Shown here: one piece after another, positions 18,641 through 28,414 of the stretch | Layout: the number at the start of each line of letters is the position of its first letter | Position numbering within the stretch: the first letter of the stretch is position 1 | Position numbers and translations under genes: made by a program | Source of the DNA: Albidovulum aestuarii | GTDB lineage: Bacteria > Pseudomonadota > Alphaproteobacteria > Rhodobacterales > Rhodobacteraceae | Length of the DNA stretch: 64,000 bases | Assembly: GCF_029961185.1 (NCBI RefSeq) | Contig: NZ_JASBQQ010000001.1 | Coordinates: forward strand, 62,001-126,000 | Direction: 5' to 3' | Notes under the pieces: model-generated | The model's database searches: none | What the model saw: only the letters and a program-made list of their open reading frames with translations | What the model was told of the DNA's origin: nothing

Positions 18641-19801
18641 TCAAACCGGCTGCGCCCGCTCCACCAACCGCGCAAAAAAGCTGGCACCAAAGGGCGCGGC
18701 CTCGTCGTTGAACTCATATGCCGGATGGTGCAGCCCCGCCCCTTCGCCCTGCCCCAGGAAGAGATAGCAGCCAGGGCGTTTTTCGAGCAGGTAGGAGAAA
18801 TCCTCCGCCCCCATCTCGCGCCCGGCATCGTCGGCGACACCGGCAGCACCGGCGACCTCGCGCGCAACACCGGCGGCGAAGACAGTGCGATCGGGATCAT
18901 TCACCGTGGCGGGATATCCCAGTTCATAGTCGACCTCTGCGGTTACACCGAAAGACGTCGCCTGCCCCGCCACGATCTCTTCGAAGCGCTGCTTGACCTG
19001 CATCCGCACCGTTTCGCTGAAGGTTCGAATTGTGGCGCCGAACCACCCGGTTTCGGGGATGATGTTATTCGCTGTACCGGCATGGATTTCCGTCACTGAA
19101 ACAACGACTTCGTCGAGAGGATTGACATTCCGGCTGGCAATGGTCTGAAGCGCGTTAACCATGCTGACCATGGCCGGGATCGGGTCGATGCAGGAATGCG
19201 GATAGGCGCCATGCCCCCCCTTGCCGGTGACCTTGACACGCGCAGTATCAACCGCGGCCATGATCGGGCCGGGCGTGGTGACAAAGCGGCCAAGGGGCAC
19301 AGTCGGCGTATTGTGCAGAGCATAGACTTCGCCGATGCCAAACCGGTCGAGGATGCCTTCACGGACCATTGCTTCGCCGCCGCCGCCATCTTCCTCGGCG
19401 GGCTGAAAGATCAGGGCCACACGGCCCCGGAAACGACGCGTCTCAGTCAGGTATTTCGCGGCACCAAGTAGCATCGCGGTATGCCCGTCATGGCCGCAGG
19501 CATGCATGACGCCCGGCACGGTCGAGGCATGGGGCACGCCGGTTTCCTCAGTGATCGGCAACGCGTCCATATCGGCGCGTAACCCGATGGTCGGACCGTC
19601 GCCCTGCCCCTCGATGATCGCCACGATGCCTGATGTCGCGATCCCTTCGTGAACCTGATCCACCCCGAACTCCCTCAGGCGCTCAGCTACAAAGGCAGCA
19701 GTCTTGTGGCAGTCGAACCGCAATTCCGGGTGTGCATGCAGATGGCGACGCCACTCGGCCATTTCGGGAGCAAAATCGGCTATGCGGTTCAGGACAGGCA
19801 T
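18641..19801 (-). CDS. M20 family amidohydrolase (hippurate hydrolase-like)
   Basis: Zinc-dependent hydrolase that cleaves N-acyl amino acids or related amides. The 386-residue product has the M20D motifs RRHLHAHPEL, ADMDALPI, MHACGHDGHTAMLLG (metal Cys/His) and FQPAEEDGGGG. ATG 19801 is chosen from the family N-terminus MPVLNRIADFAPEM. Divergent from mazG with 61 bp between them. Substrate cannot be read from the sequence. Confidence 0.88.
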   Translation of the reverse strand: MPVLNRIADFAPEMAEWRRHLHAHPELRFDCHKTAAFVAERLREFGVDQVHEGIATSGIVAIIEGQGDGPTIGLRADMDALPITEETGVPHASTVPGVMHACGHDGHTAMLLGAAKYLTETRRFRGRVALIFQPAEEDGGGGEAMVREGILDRFGIGEVYALHNTPTVPLGRFVTTPGPIMAAVDTARVKVTGKGGHGAYPHSCIDPIPAMVSMVNALQTIASRNVNPLDEVVVSVTEIHAGTANNIIPETGWFGATIRTFSETVRMQVKQRFEEIVAGQATSFGVTAEVDYELGYPATVNDPDRTVFAAGVAREVAGAAGVADDAGREMGAEDFSYLLEKRPGCYLFLGQGEGAGLHHPAYEFNDEAAPFGASFFARLVERAQPV

Positions 19802-19862
19802 GTGGACTCTCAGCGCTCGGTGCGAATACTGGCTACATGACCGCAATTTCGGGATATCCGCA

Positions 19863-20810
19863 ATGACCCTCGACCGCGCCGCCTCAGACAAGCTCGTGCA
19901 CGATTCTGAGGGAGGGCTGCCACGGCTTCTGGAAATCATGGCCCGGCTGCGCGACCCGAACACCGGCTGTCCCTGGGATATCGAACAGGATTTCGCGACG
20001 ATCGCGCCTTATACGATCGAGGAGGCCTATGAGGTCGCAGATGCGATCGAACGGGGGGCATGGGGCGAGCTTGAAGGTGAACTGGGCGATCTTCTCTTTC
20101 AGACTGTTTATCATGCGCAGATGGGGTCAGAGGCCGGGCATTTCAGCTTTGAAAGCGTGACAAAGGCCATATCGGACAAGATGGTCGCACGCCATCCGCA
20201 TGTCTTCGGCGACGAGAGCCGTGACAAGTCAGCCGAACAGCAGACCCGCGACTGGGAACGACTGAAGGCCGCTGAACGGGCCGACAAGGCCGAGCGGGGA
20301 ACGCTTGACGGTGTGGCGGTCGGCCTGCCCGCGTTGACCCGGGCGGTCAAACTGCAGAACCGCGCCGCGCGCGTCGGGTTTGACTGGCCCTCCACCGACC
20401 AGGTGATCGACAAGATCACCGAGGAGGCGCGGGAACTGAACGAAGCCCGCGGTCAAATGACCGAGACCGAGGTTTTCGAGGAGTTTGGCGATCTGCTTTT
20501 CGTCATCGCCAATCTTGCCCGCCACATGAAGATCGACCCGGAGGCAGCCCTGCGTGCCGCCAACGGAAAGTTCACGCGCCGCTTTCGCGCCATCGAGGCA
20601 GCCCTTGCCGAGCGTGGCAAACGACCCGAAGACAGCGATCTGGCAGAGATGGACGCGCTTTGGGATGCGGCCAAGCTGCGTGAAAAGGCGGAGGCGGCGC
20701 AGCTTCACCAGCCACAGCGACTTGAGGACCCGCAACGACGTATGGCGGAGGAGCAACGCAAACTGGCCGAGAAACACCGGCGACAACAGCAGGCGCAACA
20801 GCAGCAATAA
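19863..20810 (+). CDS. mazG: Nucleoside triphosphate pyrophosphohydrolase MazG
   Basis: House-cleaning enzyme hydrolysing (d)NTPs to monophosphates. The 315-residue product has two tandem MazG repeats: EEAYEVADAIERG with ELGDLLFQTVYHAQM, and EEARELNEARGQ with EFGDLLFVIANLARHM. The motif GCPWDIEQ near the N-terminus is typical. It is about 50 residues longer than the E. coli protein because of a charged, glutamine-rich C-terminal tail ending in QQQ repeats, probably disordered. Confidence 0.93.
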   Translation: MTLDRAASDKLVHDSEGGLPRLLEIMARLRDPNTGCPWDIEQDFATIAPYTIEEAYEVADAIERGAWGELEGELGDLLFQTVYHAQMGSEAGHFSFESVTKAISDKMVARHPHVFGDESRDKSAEQQTRDWERLKAAERADKAERGTLDGVAVGLPALTRAVKLQNRAARVGFDWPSTDQVIDKITEEARELNEARGQMTETEVFEEFGDLLFVIANLARHMKIDPEAALRAANGKFTRRFRAIEAALAERGKRPEDSDLAEMDALWDAAKLREKAEAAQLHQPQRLEDPQRRMAEEQRKLAEKHRRQQQAQQQQ

Positions 20811-20832
20811 TTCCGACTTCTTTAATCGGGTA

Positions 20833-20861
20833 TTGACGCCCCGCGATCGCTCAGCAATAAG
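20833..20861 (+). promoter_or_regulatory. Candidate sigma-70 promoter for the iron-binding protein gene
   Basis: TTGACG (20833-20838), a 17-bp spacer and AATAAG (20856-20861), ending 30 bp before the start codon. The spacer contains the palindrome GCGATCGC. The -35 is good and the -10 is weak; I found no clear Fur, Irr or RirA box. Confidence 0.4.
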
Positions 20862-20891
20862 GACGCCAATATCTGACTAAAGGAGTCGACT

Positions 20892-21899
20892 ATGCTCACC
20901 CGCACCCCGCTCTTCGCGCTGTCGCTGATCGCGCTCGCTGGCCCCGCCCTCGCCGAAGAGGTCAACGTCTACTCGCTACGCCAGCCGGAGCTTGTGCAAC
21001 CCCTCTTCGACAAGTTCACCGAAGAAACCGGGATCGCCGTCAACGTCGCCTTTGTCGAGAAGGGCATGGTGGAGCGACTGGTCAGCGAAGGCGACCGCAG
21101 CCCGGCAGACCTCGTGATGACCGTCGATATCGCCAAACTGGCGCAGGTGGTGGAGGCGGGCGTGACCCAGCCGGTCACTTCTGACATTCTCGCAGCCAAC
21201 ATTCCCGCCGAGTTCCGCGACCCGGGCAATCAATGGTTCGGCCTGACGACTCGCGCCCGCGTCGTCTATGCGTCGAAGGATCGCGTCGCCGATGGTGAGG
21301 TGACGACCTATGAGGACCTCGCTGATTCAAAATGGCAGGGCCGCATCTGCACCCGCCCCGGCACGCATGACTACAATCTCGGCCTGATGGCGGCGATGAT
21401 CGAACATCACGACGCGGATTATGCCAAGGAATGGGCGACCGGTCTGCGTGCCAACCTGGCCAAAAAACCCGAGGGCAACGACCGCGCGCAGGTCAAGTCG
21501 ATCTGGGCAGGAGAATGCGACATCTCACTCGGCAACACCTATTACATGGGCGCGATGCTGAACGACCCCGAGCAGGTCGACTGGGCCAATTCGGTGCGCA
21601 TCGTGTTTCCGATCTTCGACGGCGATGGCACCCATATGAACGTCTCGGGCGTGGCGATGACCAAGGCCGCCCCCAACAAGGACACTGCCTTGAAGCTGAT
21701 GGAGTTCCTGTCGTCTGATGAGGCACAGGCGATCTATGCCGAAACGAACTATGAGTTTCCGGTCAAGCCCGGCGTCGCAAAGTCCGAACTGGTGGCAAGC
21801 TGGGGCGAGTTCACGCCCGACAGCCTGAACCTGATGGATGTGGCAAAGTCGCGGCCCGAGGCGTTGAAGCTGATGGAAGAAGTGAACTTCGACGGCTGA
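20892..21899 (+). CDS. Ferric iron ABC transporter, periplasmic binding protein (FbpA/FutA type)
   Basis: Captures Fe(III) in the periplasm for an ABC importer. The 335-residue product has a signal peptide ending ALAGPALA, the family start EEVNVYSLRQPEL, and the iron-ligand tyrosine pair in GNTYYMGAM. No permease or ATPase gene follows; a terminator does, so the rest of the transporter must be elsewhere. RBS AAGGAG at 20879-20884. Confidence 0.87.
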   Translation: MLTRTPLFALSLIALAGPALAEEVNVYSLRQPELVQPLFDKFTEETGIAVNVAFVEKGMVERLVSEGDRSPADLVMTVDIAKLAQVVEAGVTQPVTSDILAANIPAEFRDPGNQWFGLTTRARVVYASKDRVADGEVTTYEDLADSKWQGRICTRPGTHDYNLGLMAAMIEHHDADYAKEWATGLRANLAKKPEGNDRAQVKSIWAGECDISLGNTYYMGAMLNDPEQVDWANSVRIVFPIFDGDGTHMNVSGVAMTKAAPNKDTALKLMEFLSSDEAQAIYAETNYEFPVKPGVAKSELVASWGEFTPDSLNLMDVAKSRPEALKLMEEVNFDG

Positions 21900-21923
21900 T
21901 CACAGAGACCGAGTAAAAAAACA

Positions 21924-21956
21924 GCCCCGGCATTCACGTGCCGGGGCCTTTGTTTT
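21924..21956 (+). terminator. Terminator of the iron-binding protein gene
   Basis: Nine-base stem GCCCCGGCA (21924-21932) / TGCCGGGGC (21939-21947) followed by CTTTGTTTT, 24 bp after the stop. An A-run in front would let it act for the convergent gene as well. Confidence 0.88.
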
Positions 21957-21990
21957 GCTCGTACGGTCCTGCCAGCACCGGAAACGAATA

Positions 21991-22893
21991 TTATTCGGCA
22001 GCAACGGCGGGCATCACGCCGCCAATAAGATCGACGCCCGGAAGACGCGCCAGTGTGTCGAGATCGGCGACATAGCGACCACGTAGATCGGCAAGCTGCA
22101 GACCGGGGAAGCCCTGTTCGATGCCCGTCTGGGGCTGGCGGGAATGGAAGGCGAGGATGCGGTCGCGCTGACCGGGGGCGAAACGGGCACCCTGCCGGTA
22201 GTGGCGCTGGATCATCGCGACGGCGCTGTCGGTCACGGGCGGTGCGGAGCCGGGTATCACCGGATCCTTCAGCCTCAGGCGGGGAACGAGATGGGCCATC
22301 ACCTCCAGAGGATGCGGCCGCGTCGCCAGAACGGTAACCCTGCTAGCCTCAAGCCCGTCGCGCAAAGCTTCGACGACTTCGACCCACCCCCCGGAGAAAC
22401 TCGCCATAGCAGTGGCATATTCGGCGAAGGGCTCCACCAGCCGGTCCAGCGCGAAGCGGCGCCATGCACCGACGAAAAGGGCGTCATAAGGAACGACGGC
22501 GAGAACTAGATGGTCGACAGGCCGCCCGATCGCCGACCGCAAAACCTCGGCGCGGCTGCGGGCGGCGGGGTAGAACCGGCCGTTCAGAAGGCTCGCCATA
22601 CGGCCCGCAAGATCATGTTCGGAGAGAATCAGGCCATGGCGGCCCTCTTCCGGCGCAGGGATCGAAGCGGTGATCTGGCTGGAAAACGCCTCGACCGCGA
22701 GGCCCATGTGACGCGGCTCAGGAAAGGCGCAGTCGAACGTCCCGCCCGGCGCGCCACCCCGGCCGGGATAGGCCAGGTCGTAACCCGCAGTGAGGATCGC
22801 ATCGCGATTGACGCCGACGAAACGCTGGAAGTCTTCGGCTTCACAGCAATGCGCGCCCGCATGGACAAGAATCTCGTAGGACTCCGTGGTCAT
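21991..22893 (-). CDS. Uncharacterised protein, weakly sulfotransferase-like
   Basis: A 300-residue protein I cannot name. The N-terminus (EILVHAGAHCC, then NRDAILTAGYDLAYPGR) follows the strand-loop-helix spacing of sulfotransferase-like proteins found in roseobacters, where HVGPHKTGTT-type loops are usual. Here the Lys-Thr PAPS-binding residues are replaced (HAGAHCCEAEDF), so classic sulfonyl transfer looks unlikely. The middle contains two Leu/Val-rich strands (VDHLVLAVVPYDALF, RVTVLATRPHP). It is a single gene with no signal peptide. A degenerate nucleotide-binding fold is my best guess. Confidence 0.5.
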   Translation of the reverse strand: MTTESYEILVHAGAHCCEAEDFQRFVGVNRDAILTAGYDLAYPGRGGAPGGTFDCAFPEPRHMGLAVEAFSSQITASIPAPEEGRHGLILSEHDLAGRMASLLNGRFYPAARSRAEVLRSAIGRPVDHLVLAVVPYDALFVGAWRRFALDRLVEPFAEYATAMASFSGGWVEVVEALRDGLEASRVTVLATRPHPLEVMAHLVPRLRLKDPVIPGSAPPVTDSAVAMIQRHYRQGARFAPGQRDRILAFHSRQPQTGIEQGFPGLQLADLRGRYVADLDTLARLPGVDLIGGVMPAVAAE

Positions 22894-23135
22894 TGGTGTT
22901 GCCTTCCCCAGATCGTTTCCACGCTCGCAACCAAATGTGGTTTATGTTTGGCAACTTTTGGTTACGGACTTGTCCACGCAAGTTTCGAATCGTTTCAAGG
23001 GGTTCCGCAGGGATGCTCATTCCAAGTAGCAGATGGGCGCCTTTACCGTGCTTGCGGGCACAGCAGCTTGGAACAAGAGGTGGGCGATGAAGATCGCAGA
23101 TATCCCGCCCGGTCCCGCCAAAGCTGTCCGATACG

Positions 23136-23168
23136 AAAAAGACCCCGGCGGCAGGCCGGGGTCTTTAT
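23136..23168. terminator. Strong bidirectional terminator
   Basis: Stem AGACCCCGGC / GCCGGGGTCT (about 23140-23164) with a short loop, an A-run on the left and TTTA on the right. Read on the minus strand it ends in TTTTTC and lies just after the LysM-binding-protein gene. Confidence 0.85.
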
Positions 23169-23182
23169 CAACAGAAGCGCAT

Positions 23183-24283
23183 TTACCCGTCGTTCAGTTT
23201 GTCATTCGCCTCTTTCAGCGATGACGAGATGACATCATACCACTCGCCCGATTCCCGCATCTCCAGAAGGCCCGTGTTCAGCATGGCGAGGTAATCCTTT
23301 CCGTGCGGGTTCGACTTGTGGGACATCGCCGAGATTTCCTGGATCGACGTGACATAGGTGTTTTCCACGATCTGATCTGCGATGCCGAGGTCCTTGATCA
23401 CCGAAACGGTCGCCTGGGATTCCACGGTCGCGATGTCGTAAGTGCCGTCAATCAGCCCTTTGAAACAGTCAGGGATCATCGCCGGGATCGACACCGTGAT
23501 CACAGGCTCAACCAAACCCTCGGCGTCAAGGTCATGGAGCGAGTATCCCTCGGGCCGGCAGATCCGCGCACCGACCAGATCCTGGAAGCTCTTGGCATCG
23601 GCATAGGGATTGTCCTTGGCCGCGAAGAAGCCAAAGACGGCGGTATAAAGCGGTTCGGAAAAGTCGAACTCCTCGCAGAATTCCCGGGTCAGATCGGAAA
23701 CGTTGCTGAGATCGGCGCAATCGGGCGCATACCAGGCGACTGAGATGTCGAAGGCGTTCGTCGGGATCAGTGTCGACAGATGCGAATCCCAGTCGTCAAT
23801 CCAGTCGATGCGGAACTTGCGGTCAGGCGCGGCCCGGCGCATCGCAGTCGAGGTCAGACGGATCAGGAAGCCACCACCGGTCAGCCCTTCATCGGCGAAG
23901 GGATACCAATCGCCCCCGGTCAGGAACTTGATCGTCGGCTTGTACTCCCCCGCCTCGACGATTTGTTCATTGCCGGTCAGGCTTTCATTCTCGGTGAGTT
24001 CGGTCAGGGTCGCTTCGACAGTCTTGCGGCCATCCTTGCAGGGGATCACCAGTTTGGTGCCCGCAACCAGCTTGTTCGGATTGCCGATCGAACCGGAATT
24101 CACGTTGAAGAGCGTCTGGTAGTCAAGAACGCCATATGCCGCGACCGAAATCGAACCGAGTGTATCGCCGTCCTTGACCGTGTAAGTCGAGCATTCTTCC
24201 TGCGCGGCAACCGTCCCGGCCGCGAAAGTCGCCAGCAGGCTCACAGCCCCGATCCGGCAGATAGCAGAGTAAAATTTCATCAT
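23183..24283 (-). CDS. Periplasmic LysM domain fused to a family-3 solute-binding domain
   Basis: A 366-residue exported protein (signal ending AGTVAAQ). A LysM domain at about 32-78 (CSTYTVKDGDTLGSISVAAYG, broken here after TYTVKDGDTLGSI; LVAGTKLVIP) should bind peptidoglycan. Residues about 95-350 resemble a type-3 solute-binding protein: IKFLTGGDWYPFAD, FDISVAWYAPD, ARICRPEGY and GTYDIATVESQ. No permease or ATPase adjoins it. RBS GGAGG precedes two adjacent ATG codons (24283, 24280). Possible roles are a wall-anchored ligand sensor or a binding protein kept near the cell wall. The ligand is unknown. Confidence 0.75.
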   Translation of the reverse strand: MMKFYSAICRIGAVSLLATFAAGTVAAQEECSTYTVKDGDTLGSISVAAYGVLDYQTLFNVNSGSIGNPNKLVAGTKLVIPCKDGRKTVEATLTELTENESLTGNEQIVEAGEYKPTIKFLTGGDWYPFADEGLTGGGFLIRLTSTAMRRAAPDRKFRIDWIDDWDSHLSTLIPTNAFDISVAWYAPDCADLSNVSDLTREFCEEFDFSEPLYTAVFGFFAAKDNPYADAKSFQDLVGARICRPEGYSLHDLDAEGLVEPVITVSIPAMIPDCFKGLIDGTYDIATVESQATVSVIKDLGIADQIVENTYVTSIQEISAMSHKSNPHGKDYLAMLNTGLLEMRESGEWYDVISSSLKEANDKLNDG

Positions 24284-24357
24284 ATTCCTCCTTCACGCGT
24301 GCGCTCAACGCGTAGCTTGGCACCTTTCAGGGCTGATCTGTGGATGTGTTTGTTTAT

Positions 24358-24372
24358 TCGTAATAATTACGA
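24358..24372. promoter_or_regulatory. Perfect 15-bp palindrome, candidate operator
   Basis: TCGTAATAATTACGA has 7-bp arms around one base. It lies in the AT-rich 260-bp region between the divergent LysM-binding-protein and nucleoside hydrolase genes, 75 bp from the former. A partial copy (AATAACGATG, near 24405) follows downstream. No regulator gene is adjacent. Confidence 0.5.
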
Positions 24373-24543
24373 TGACACCGCCACTTGACGGAGGTAGTCG
24401 CACTAATAACGATGTCGGTTTTAACCTAAATAGTGTCCATTTTAGGGCGGAAAATTCTTCCTTGTATTTTTTTGATCATTTTTTTCTGCGGATGGACAAG
24501 AACGAACACAAGGTCCAACCTGCGGAGCAAAGGAGCGTCCCGA

Positions 24544-25485
24544 ATGCCGAAAAGCCGAAAGATCATCATCGACACCGATCCCGGTCAGGATGACGCCGTG
24601 GCGATCCTTCTGGCGCTTGCCTCTCCGGAGCTGGATGTCGTTGGCATCACCACGGTGGCCGGCAATGTGCCTCTGACACTCACGTCCAAAAACGCCCGCA
24701 TCATCTGCGAACTGGCAGGGCGAACCGATATTCCTATCTATGCCGGCTGCGAGGCGCCGCTTGTCCGCCCACTCGTCACGGCGGAATATGTACACGGCAA
24801 GAGCGGCCTTGACGGCATCACCCTGCCCGATCCGGAGATGAAACTTGCCGAAGGTCACGCCGTCGACTTCCTGATCGAAACATTGCGCAAGGAGGCGCCC
24901 GGAAGCGTCACGCTCTGCCCGATCGGCCCGCTGACGAACATCGCCACGGCGCTGCGTCAGGCACCAGATATCGGCCCCCGCATCACCGAGATTGTGCTGA
25001 TGGGCGGCGCGTATTTCGAGGTCGGCAATGTGACACCTGCGGCAGAGTTCAACATCTATGTCGATCCGGAAGCCGCCGATATCGTCTTCAAGTCCGGCAT
25101 TCCCCTGGTCGTCATGCCGCTTGACGTCACGCACAAGGTGCTGACGACACGGGCGCGAGTCGAAGCGTTCCGGGGGCTCGGGACACAGGTTGGCCACGCA
25201 GTCGCAAGCTGGACCGACTTCTTCGAGCGCTACGACATGGCGAAATACGGGTCCGAAGGCGCACCACTACACGACCCCTGCACCATCGCTTATCTCTTGC
25301 AACCCGATCTGTTCACCGGTCGCCATATCAACGTAGAGATCGAGACGGAGGGTCGGTTCACCACGGGCATGACGGTTGCAGACTGGTGGCGGGTGTCAAA
25401 GCGGGAGGCCAACGCGATGTTCATGGGCGATGTCGATGCCGAAGGGTTCTACGCGCTCCTGACCGAAAGGCTCGCCCGTCTGTGA
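24544..25485 (+). CDS. Inosine-uridine preferring nucleoside hydrolase
   Basis: Calcium-dependent hydrolase releasing nucleobase and ribose for salvage. The 313-residue product has the calcium-binding [15 protein letters not shown] at the N-terminus, plus [39 protein letters not shown] and the late [13 protein letters not shown] 24544 with AAGGAG in front is preferred; the frame extends 37 codons upstream with a hydrophobic run that belongs to the low-GC leader. Confidence 0.9.
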   Translation: MPKSRKIIIDTDPGQDDAVAILLALASPELDVVGITTVAGNVPLTLTSKNARIICELAGRTDIPIYAGCEAPLVRPLVTAEYVHGKSGLDGITLPDPEMKLAEGHAVDFLIETLRKEAPGSVTLCPIGPLTNIATALRQAPDIGPRITEIVLMGGAYFEVGNVTPAAEFNIYVDPEAADIVFKSGIPLVVMPLDVTHKVLTTRARVEAFRGLGTQVGHAVASWTDFFERYDMAKYGSEGAPLHDPCTIAYLLQPDLFTGRHINVEIETEGRFTTGMTVADWWRVSKREANAMFMGDVDAEGFYALLTERLARL

Positions 25486-25543
25486 GACAAGGAACGGCTT
25501 TTCTTTGGGCCGCTCTGCCCTATCTATGGGTAATGGAGCACCA

Positions 25544-26968
25544 ATGACCCTGACCCTGCCCTTTGACAATTCCTACGCCCGTCTGCCCGACCGGTTCTAT
25601 GCCCGCCAGTCCGCTGTGCCTGTGCGGGATCCTGGCCTTATCGCGGTAAATGCCGGACTGGCGCGAGCCTTGGGGCTGGATCCCGAGGCGCTTACCACAC
25701 CCGAGGCGGTCACGTCTTTTGCGGGCAATGCCACACCAGACGGTGCCGAGCCGCTGGCGCAGGCCTATGCCGGGCATCAGTTCGGCGGCTGGTCACCGCA
25801 GCTTGGGGACGGGCGGGCGCTGCTTCTGGGCGAGATCCTTGCCCCGGACGGGCGGCGTTTTGACATTCAGCTCAAGGGCTCCGGCCCCACGCCCTTTTCC
25901 CGGCGTGGCGACGGGCGCGCGTGGATCGGGCCCGTGATCCGAGAATATATCGTATCAGAGGCTATGGCGGCGCTTGGCCTGCCGACGACCCGTGCGCTGG
26001 CCGCCGTCACGACCGGCGAACCGGTCTGGCGCGAATCCGCCCTTCCCGGCGCGGTTCTTGTCCGGGTCGCCTCCAGCCATATCCGCGTCGGCACGTTCCA
26101 GTATTTCGCCGCAAGGCAGGATACCGAGGCCCTCAGGCTCCTGACCGACCACGTCATTGCCCGCCACTATCCCGATGCCCAAACCCCGCTCGACCTGCTC
26201 GACGCCGTCACCGCCGCTCAGGCCCACCTGATTGCAGGGTGGATGAGCTTCGGCTTCATCCACGGGGTGATGAACACCGACAATATGACCATCTCGGGCG
26301 AGACCATCGACTATGGCCCCTGCGCCTTCATGGATGAATATCACCCACAGAAAGTCTTTTCCTCGATCGACCAGTACGGACGTTATGCCTATGGCAACCA
26401 GCCCCGCATCGCGGTCTGGAACCTCGCACAATTCGCCTCGTGCCTGCTTCCTCTGATGGGCGAGGAGGAGCCCGCAATCGAAGCCGCAACTGCCGCGATC
26501 AACCGCTTTCCAGACCTTTATGAGGCCGAATGGCTGCACAGCTTCCGTGCCAAGATTGGACTTTCGACAGAAGAGGACGGCGATGCAGCCCTGATCGAGG
26601 CTTTGCTGGCAAGCATGGCCGAGGGCGGTGCCGATTTCACCCGCACGTTCCGGGGGCTTTCAGACGGAACCGCCGCGACCGAATTTGCCGATCCCGAGGC
26701 GTTTGAAAGCTGGTTCAACGACTGGCGGGCCCGCACCGCGCGTGAGGCCGATCCGAAAGCGACGATGCGCGCGGCAAACCCGGCCTTTATTCCCCGCAAT
26801 CACCGGGTCGAAGAAGCGATCAGGGCCGCTGTCACCGGAGATTATGCCCCGTTCCACCGGCTGAACAGCATCCTTGCCCGCCCCTACGACGATCAGCCGG
26901 ACGCCATTGAATATCGCGCGGCACCGGCCGATGACGAGATTGTCACCCGGACGTTCTGCGGCACCTGA
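25544..26968 (+). CDS. selO: Protein adenylyltransferase SelO (YdiU)
   Basis: Pseudokinase-fold enzyme that transfers AMP to Ser/Thr/Tyr of proteins, linked to redox stress in E. coli and mitochondria. The 474-residue product has [36 protein letters not shown] and the active-site segment [19 protein letters not shown]. The C-terminus ends TFCGT, so the conserved near-terminal Cys (selenocysteine in some eukaryotes) is Cys472. ATG 25544 gives the family start. Confidence 0.93.
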   Translation: MTLTLPFDNSYARLPDRFYARQSAVPVRDPGLIAVNAGLARALGLDPEALTTPEAVTSFAGNATPDGAEPLAQAYAGHQFGGWSPQLGDGRALLLGEILAPDGRRFDIQLKGSGPTPFSRRGDGRAWIGPVIREYIVSEAMAALGLPTTRALAAVTTGEPVWRESALPGAVLVRVASSHIRVGTFQYFAARQDTEALRLLTDHVIARHYPDAQTPLDLLDAVTAAQAHLIAGWMSFGFIHGVMNTDNMTISGETIDYGPCAFMDEYHPQKVFSSIDQYGRYAYGNQPRIAVWNLAQFASCLLPLMGEEEPAIEAATAAINRFPDLYEAEWLHSFRAKIGLSTEEDGDAALIEALLASMAEGGADFTRTFRGLSDGTAATEFADPEAFESWFNDWRARTAREADPKATMRAANPAFIPRNHRVEEAIRAAVTGDYAPFHRLNSILARPYDDQPDAIEYRAAPADDEIVTRTFCGT

Positions 26969-26983
26969 CTCCGGCACCAGCTG

Positions 26984-27631
26984 TCAGCGCCGGAACTTCT
27001 GAAAGAACCTGCGGTTCTTCTCGACAAATTCCTGCAAGAGCCCGGTCAACCCGCCGAGTTCCAGCCGCTTGAGATAGAAGAACCCGACCATCGCCCCGAA
27101 CCCCGCCCCGACGGTATCGACGATCAGGTCCCACATCGTATCGACAAGGCCCGTCTTTTGCATGTTCATGCCGAAGACCTGGTCCATACCGAACTCGAAT
27201 ATCTCCCAGATCGTTCCGATCGACAGCGCAAAGCAGAAGCTGACAAAGGCGATGGCCCATGCCGGTGCTGCATAACGATCGCCTTCGAACAGCATAAAAA
27301 CAAAAAGAAATCCGATGAGACCGAAGCCAAGCGCCGAACCGCCATGAAGCGCGACATCCCACCACCAGAACCGGTTGTAGAAATCAAACGCCTCGCCGAG
27401 AAAGATCGTCGCGAAGACGAAGATCACGATCCCGGCGAAGAACCGCACAGGCAGGTGAATGCCAAACCGGCTTTGAAAGAGGACCGGGAGAAGGGACAAT
27501 CCGAATGTTGCAATCGATACGAAGGCAAGCGACCAACGCGCCGTGAACAAGGCCACGACAAAGGCAAGCCCCAGCACTGTCCAGACTGCCCGAACGATAA
27601 GGGGTTGATTACGTAGACGGTCATGCCACAT
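26984..27631 (-). CDS. DUF2238/YjdF-like integral membrane protein
   Basis: A 215-residue protein with about five or six membrane segments. FFAGIVIFVFATIFLGEAFDF, WWWDVALHGGSA and TIWEIFEFGMD are characteristic of the family, and the Asp/Glu/His residues at segment ends suggest a buried polar site. The C-terminus is basic (FFQKFRR). No function is known. Convergent with selO, 15 bp apart. Confidence 0.75.
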   Translation of the reverse strand: MWHDRLRNQPLIVRAVWTVLGLAFVVALFTARWSLAFVSIATFGLSLLPVLFQSRFGIHLPVRFFAGIVIFVFATIFLGEAFDFYNRFWWWDVALHGGSALGFGLIGFLFVFMLFEGDRYAAPAWAIAFVSFCFALSIGTIWEIFEFGMDQVFGMNMQKTGLVDTMWDLIVDTVGAGFGAMVGFFYLKRLELGGLTGLLQEFVEKNRRFFQKFRR

Positions 27632-27696
27632 GAAAGTTAGCTAATCCCGACGGCCGAATGCTTCAAGTGCAGGCAATGAACGCTTAGATCGGGATC

Positions 27697-28392
27697 ATGA
27701 AGCTGCGCCTCGCCTCATACAATGCGCACAAGTGCCTTGGCCTCGACCGCCGCCGCAATCCGGCGCGTATTGCCGAGGTTGTGGCGGCGATCGGCGCAGA
27801 CATCATCGCCCTGCAGGAGATTGACCACCGTCTTGCCCCGCGCCGTGCCGCTCTGCCCCGAAATCTCATCGAAGAGGTGACGGGCCTGCGTAACCTGCCC
27901 TTCGCACCCGAGGGGCCAAGCCTTGGCTGGCACGGTCAGACCCTGCTCGTCCGCACCGACCTGAATGTTACTGCGATCCGCCGCATCGTCCTGCCGGGGT
28001 TGGAGCCACGTGGTGCGGTACTGGCCGAAATCGACACTGATGCGGGTCCCTTTCGGGTGGTCGGCGTGCATCTGGGCTTGATCAAACGCTACCGGTCGAT
28101 GCAGCTTGCCGCGATCCGGGCGGCGATCAGTCGCCGTCAGGACATGCCAACCGCGATTCTCGGCGATTTCAATGACTGGTCGGCGCGCGGCGGGGCAGAG
28201 GCGCTCGGCCCCGATTTCCGCCTGCACACGCCGGGGCGCAGCTTTCCCGCCGCCGGACCGATTGGTGCGCTCGACCGTGTCGCGCTTGGGCAGGGCCTGC
28301 ACCTGCAGGATGCGGGCGTATATCGCCTGGCACCTGCCCGCATCGCCTCGGACCATCTGCCGGTCTGGGCGGACATCCGGATCGGCCAATGA
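27697..28392 (+). CDS. Endonuclease/exonuclease/phosphatase family hydrolase
   Basis: A 231-residue metal-dependent phosphohydrolase. It shows RLASYNAHKCLG, the metal Glu in IIALQEIDHR, VGVHLGL, ILGDFNDW and the terminal SDHLPVWAD, the full EEP catalytic set. No signal peptide, so cytoplasmic. Homologues often sit beside phospholipase-D-type genes, absent here; the substrate (nucleic acid, phospholipid or small phosphate) is open. Confidence 0.85.
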   Translation: MKLRLASYNAHKCLGLDRRRNPARIAEVVAAIGADIIALQEIDHRLAPRRAALPRNLIEEVTGLRNLPFAPEGPSLGWHGQTLLVRTDLNVTAIRRIVLPGLEPRGAVLAEIDTDAGPFRVVGVHLGLIKRYRSMQLAAIRAAISRRQDMPTAILGDFNDWSARGGAEALGPDFRLHTPGRSFPAAGPIGALDRVALGQGLHLQDAGVYRLAPARIASDHLPVWADIRIGQ

Positions 28393-28414
28393 GCTTTTTA
28401 CACACCGCGCGACG

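Noticed and set aside
24433-24543. N-terminal hydrophobic extension of the nucleoside hydrolase
   Set aside because: It lies in AT-rich leader DNA, and ATG 24544 has a good RBS and gives the family N-terminus.
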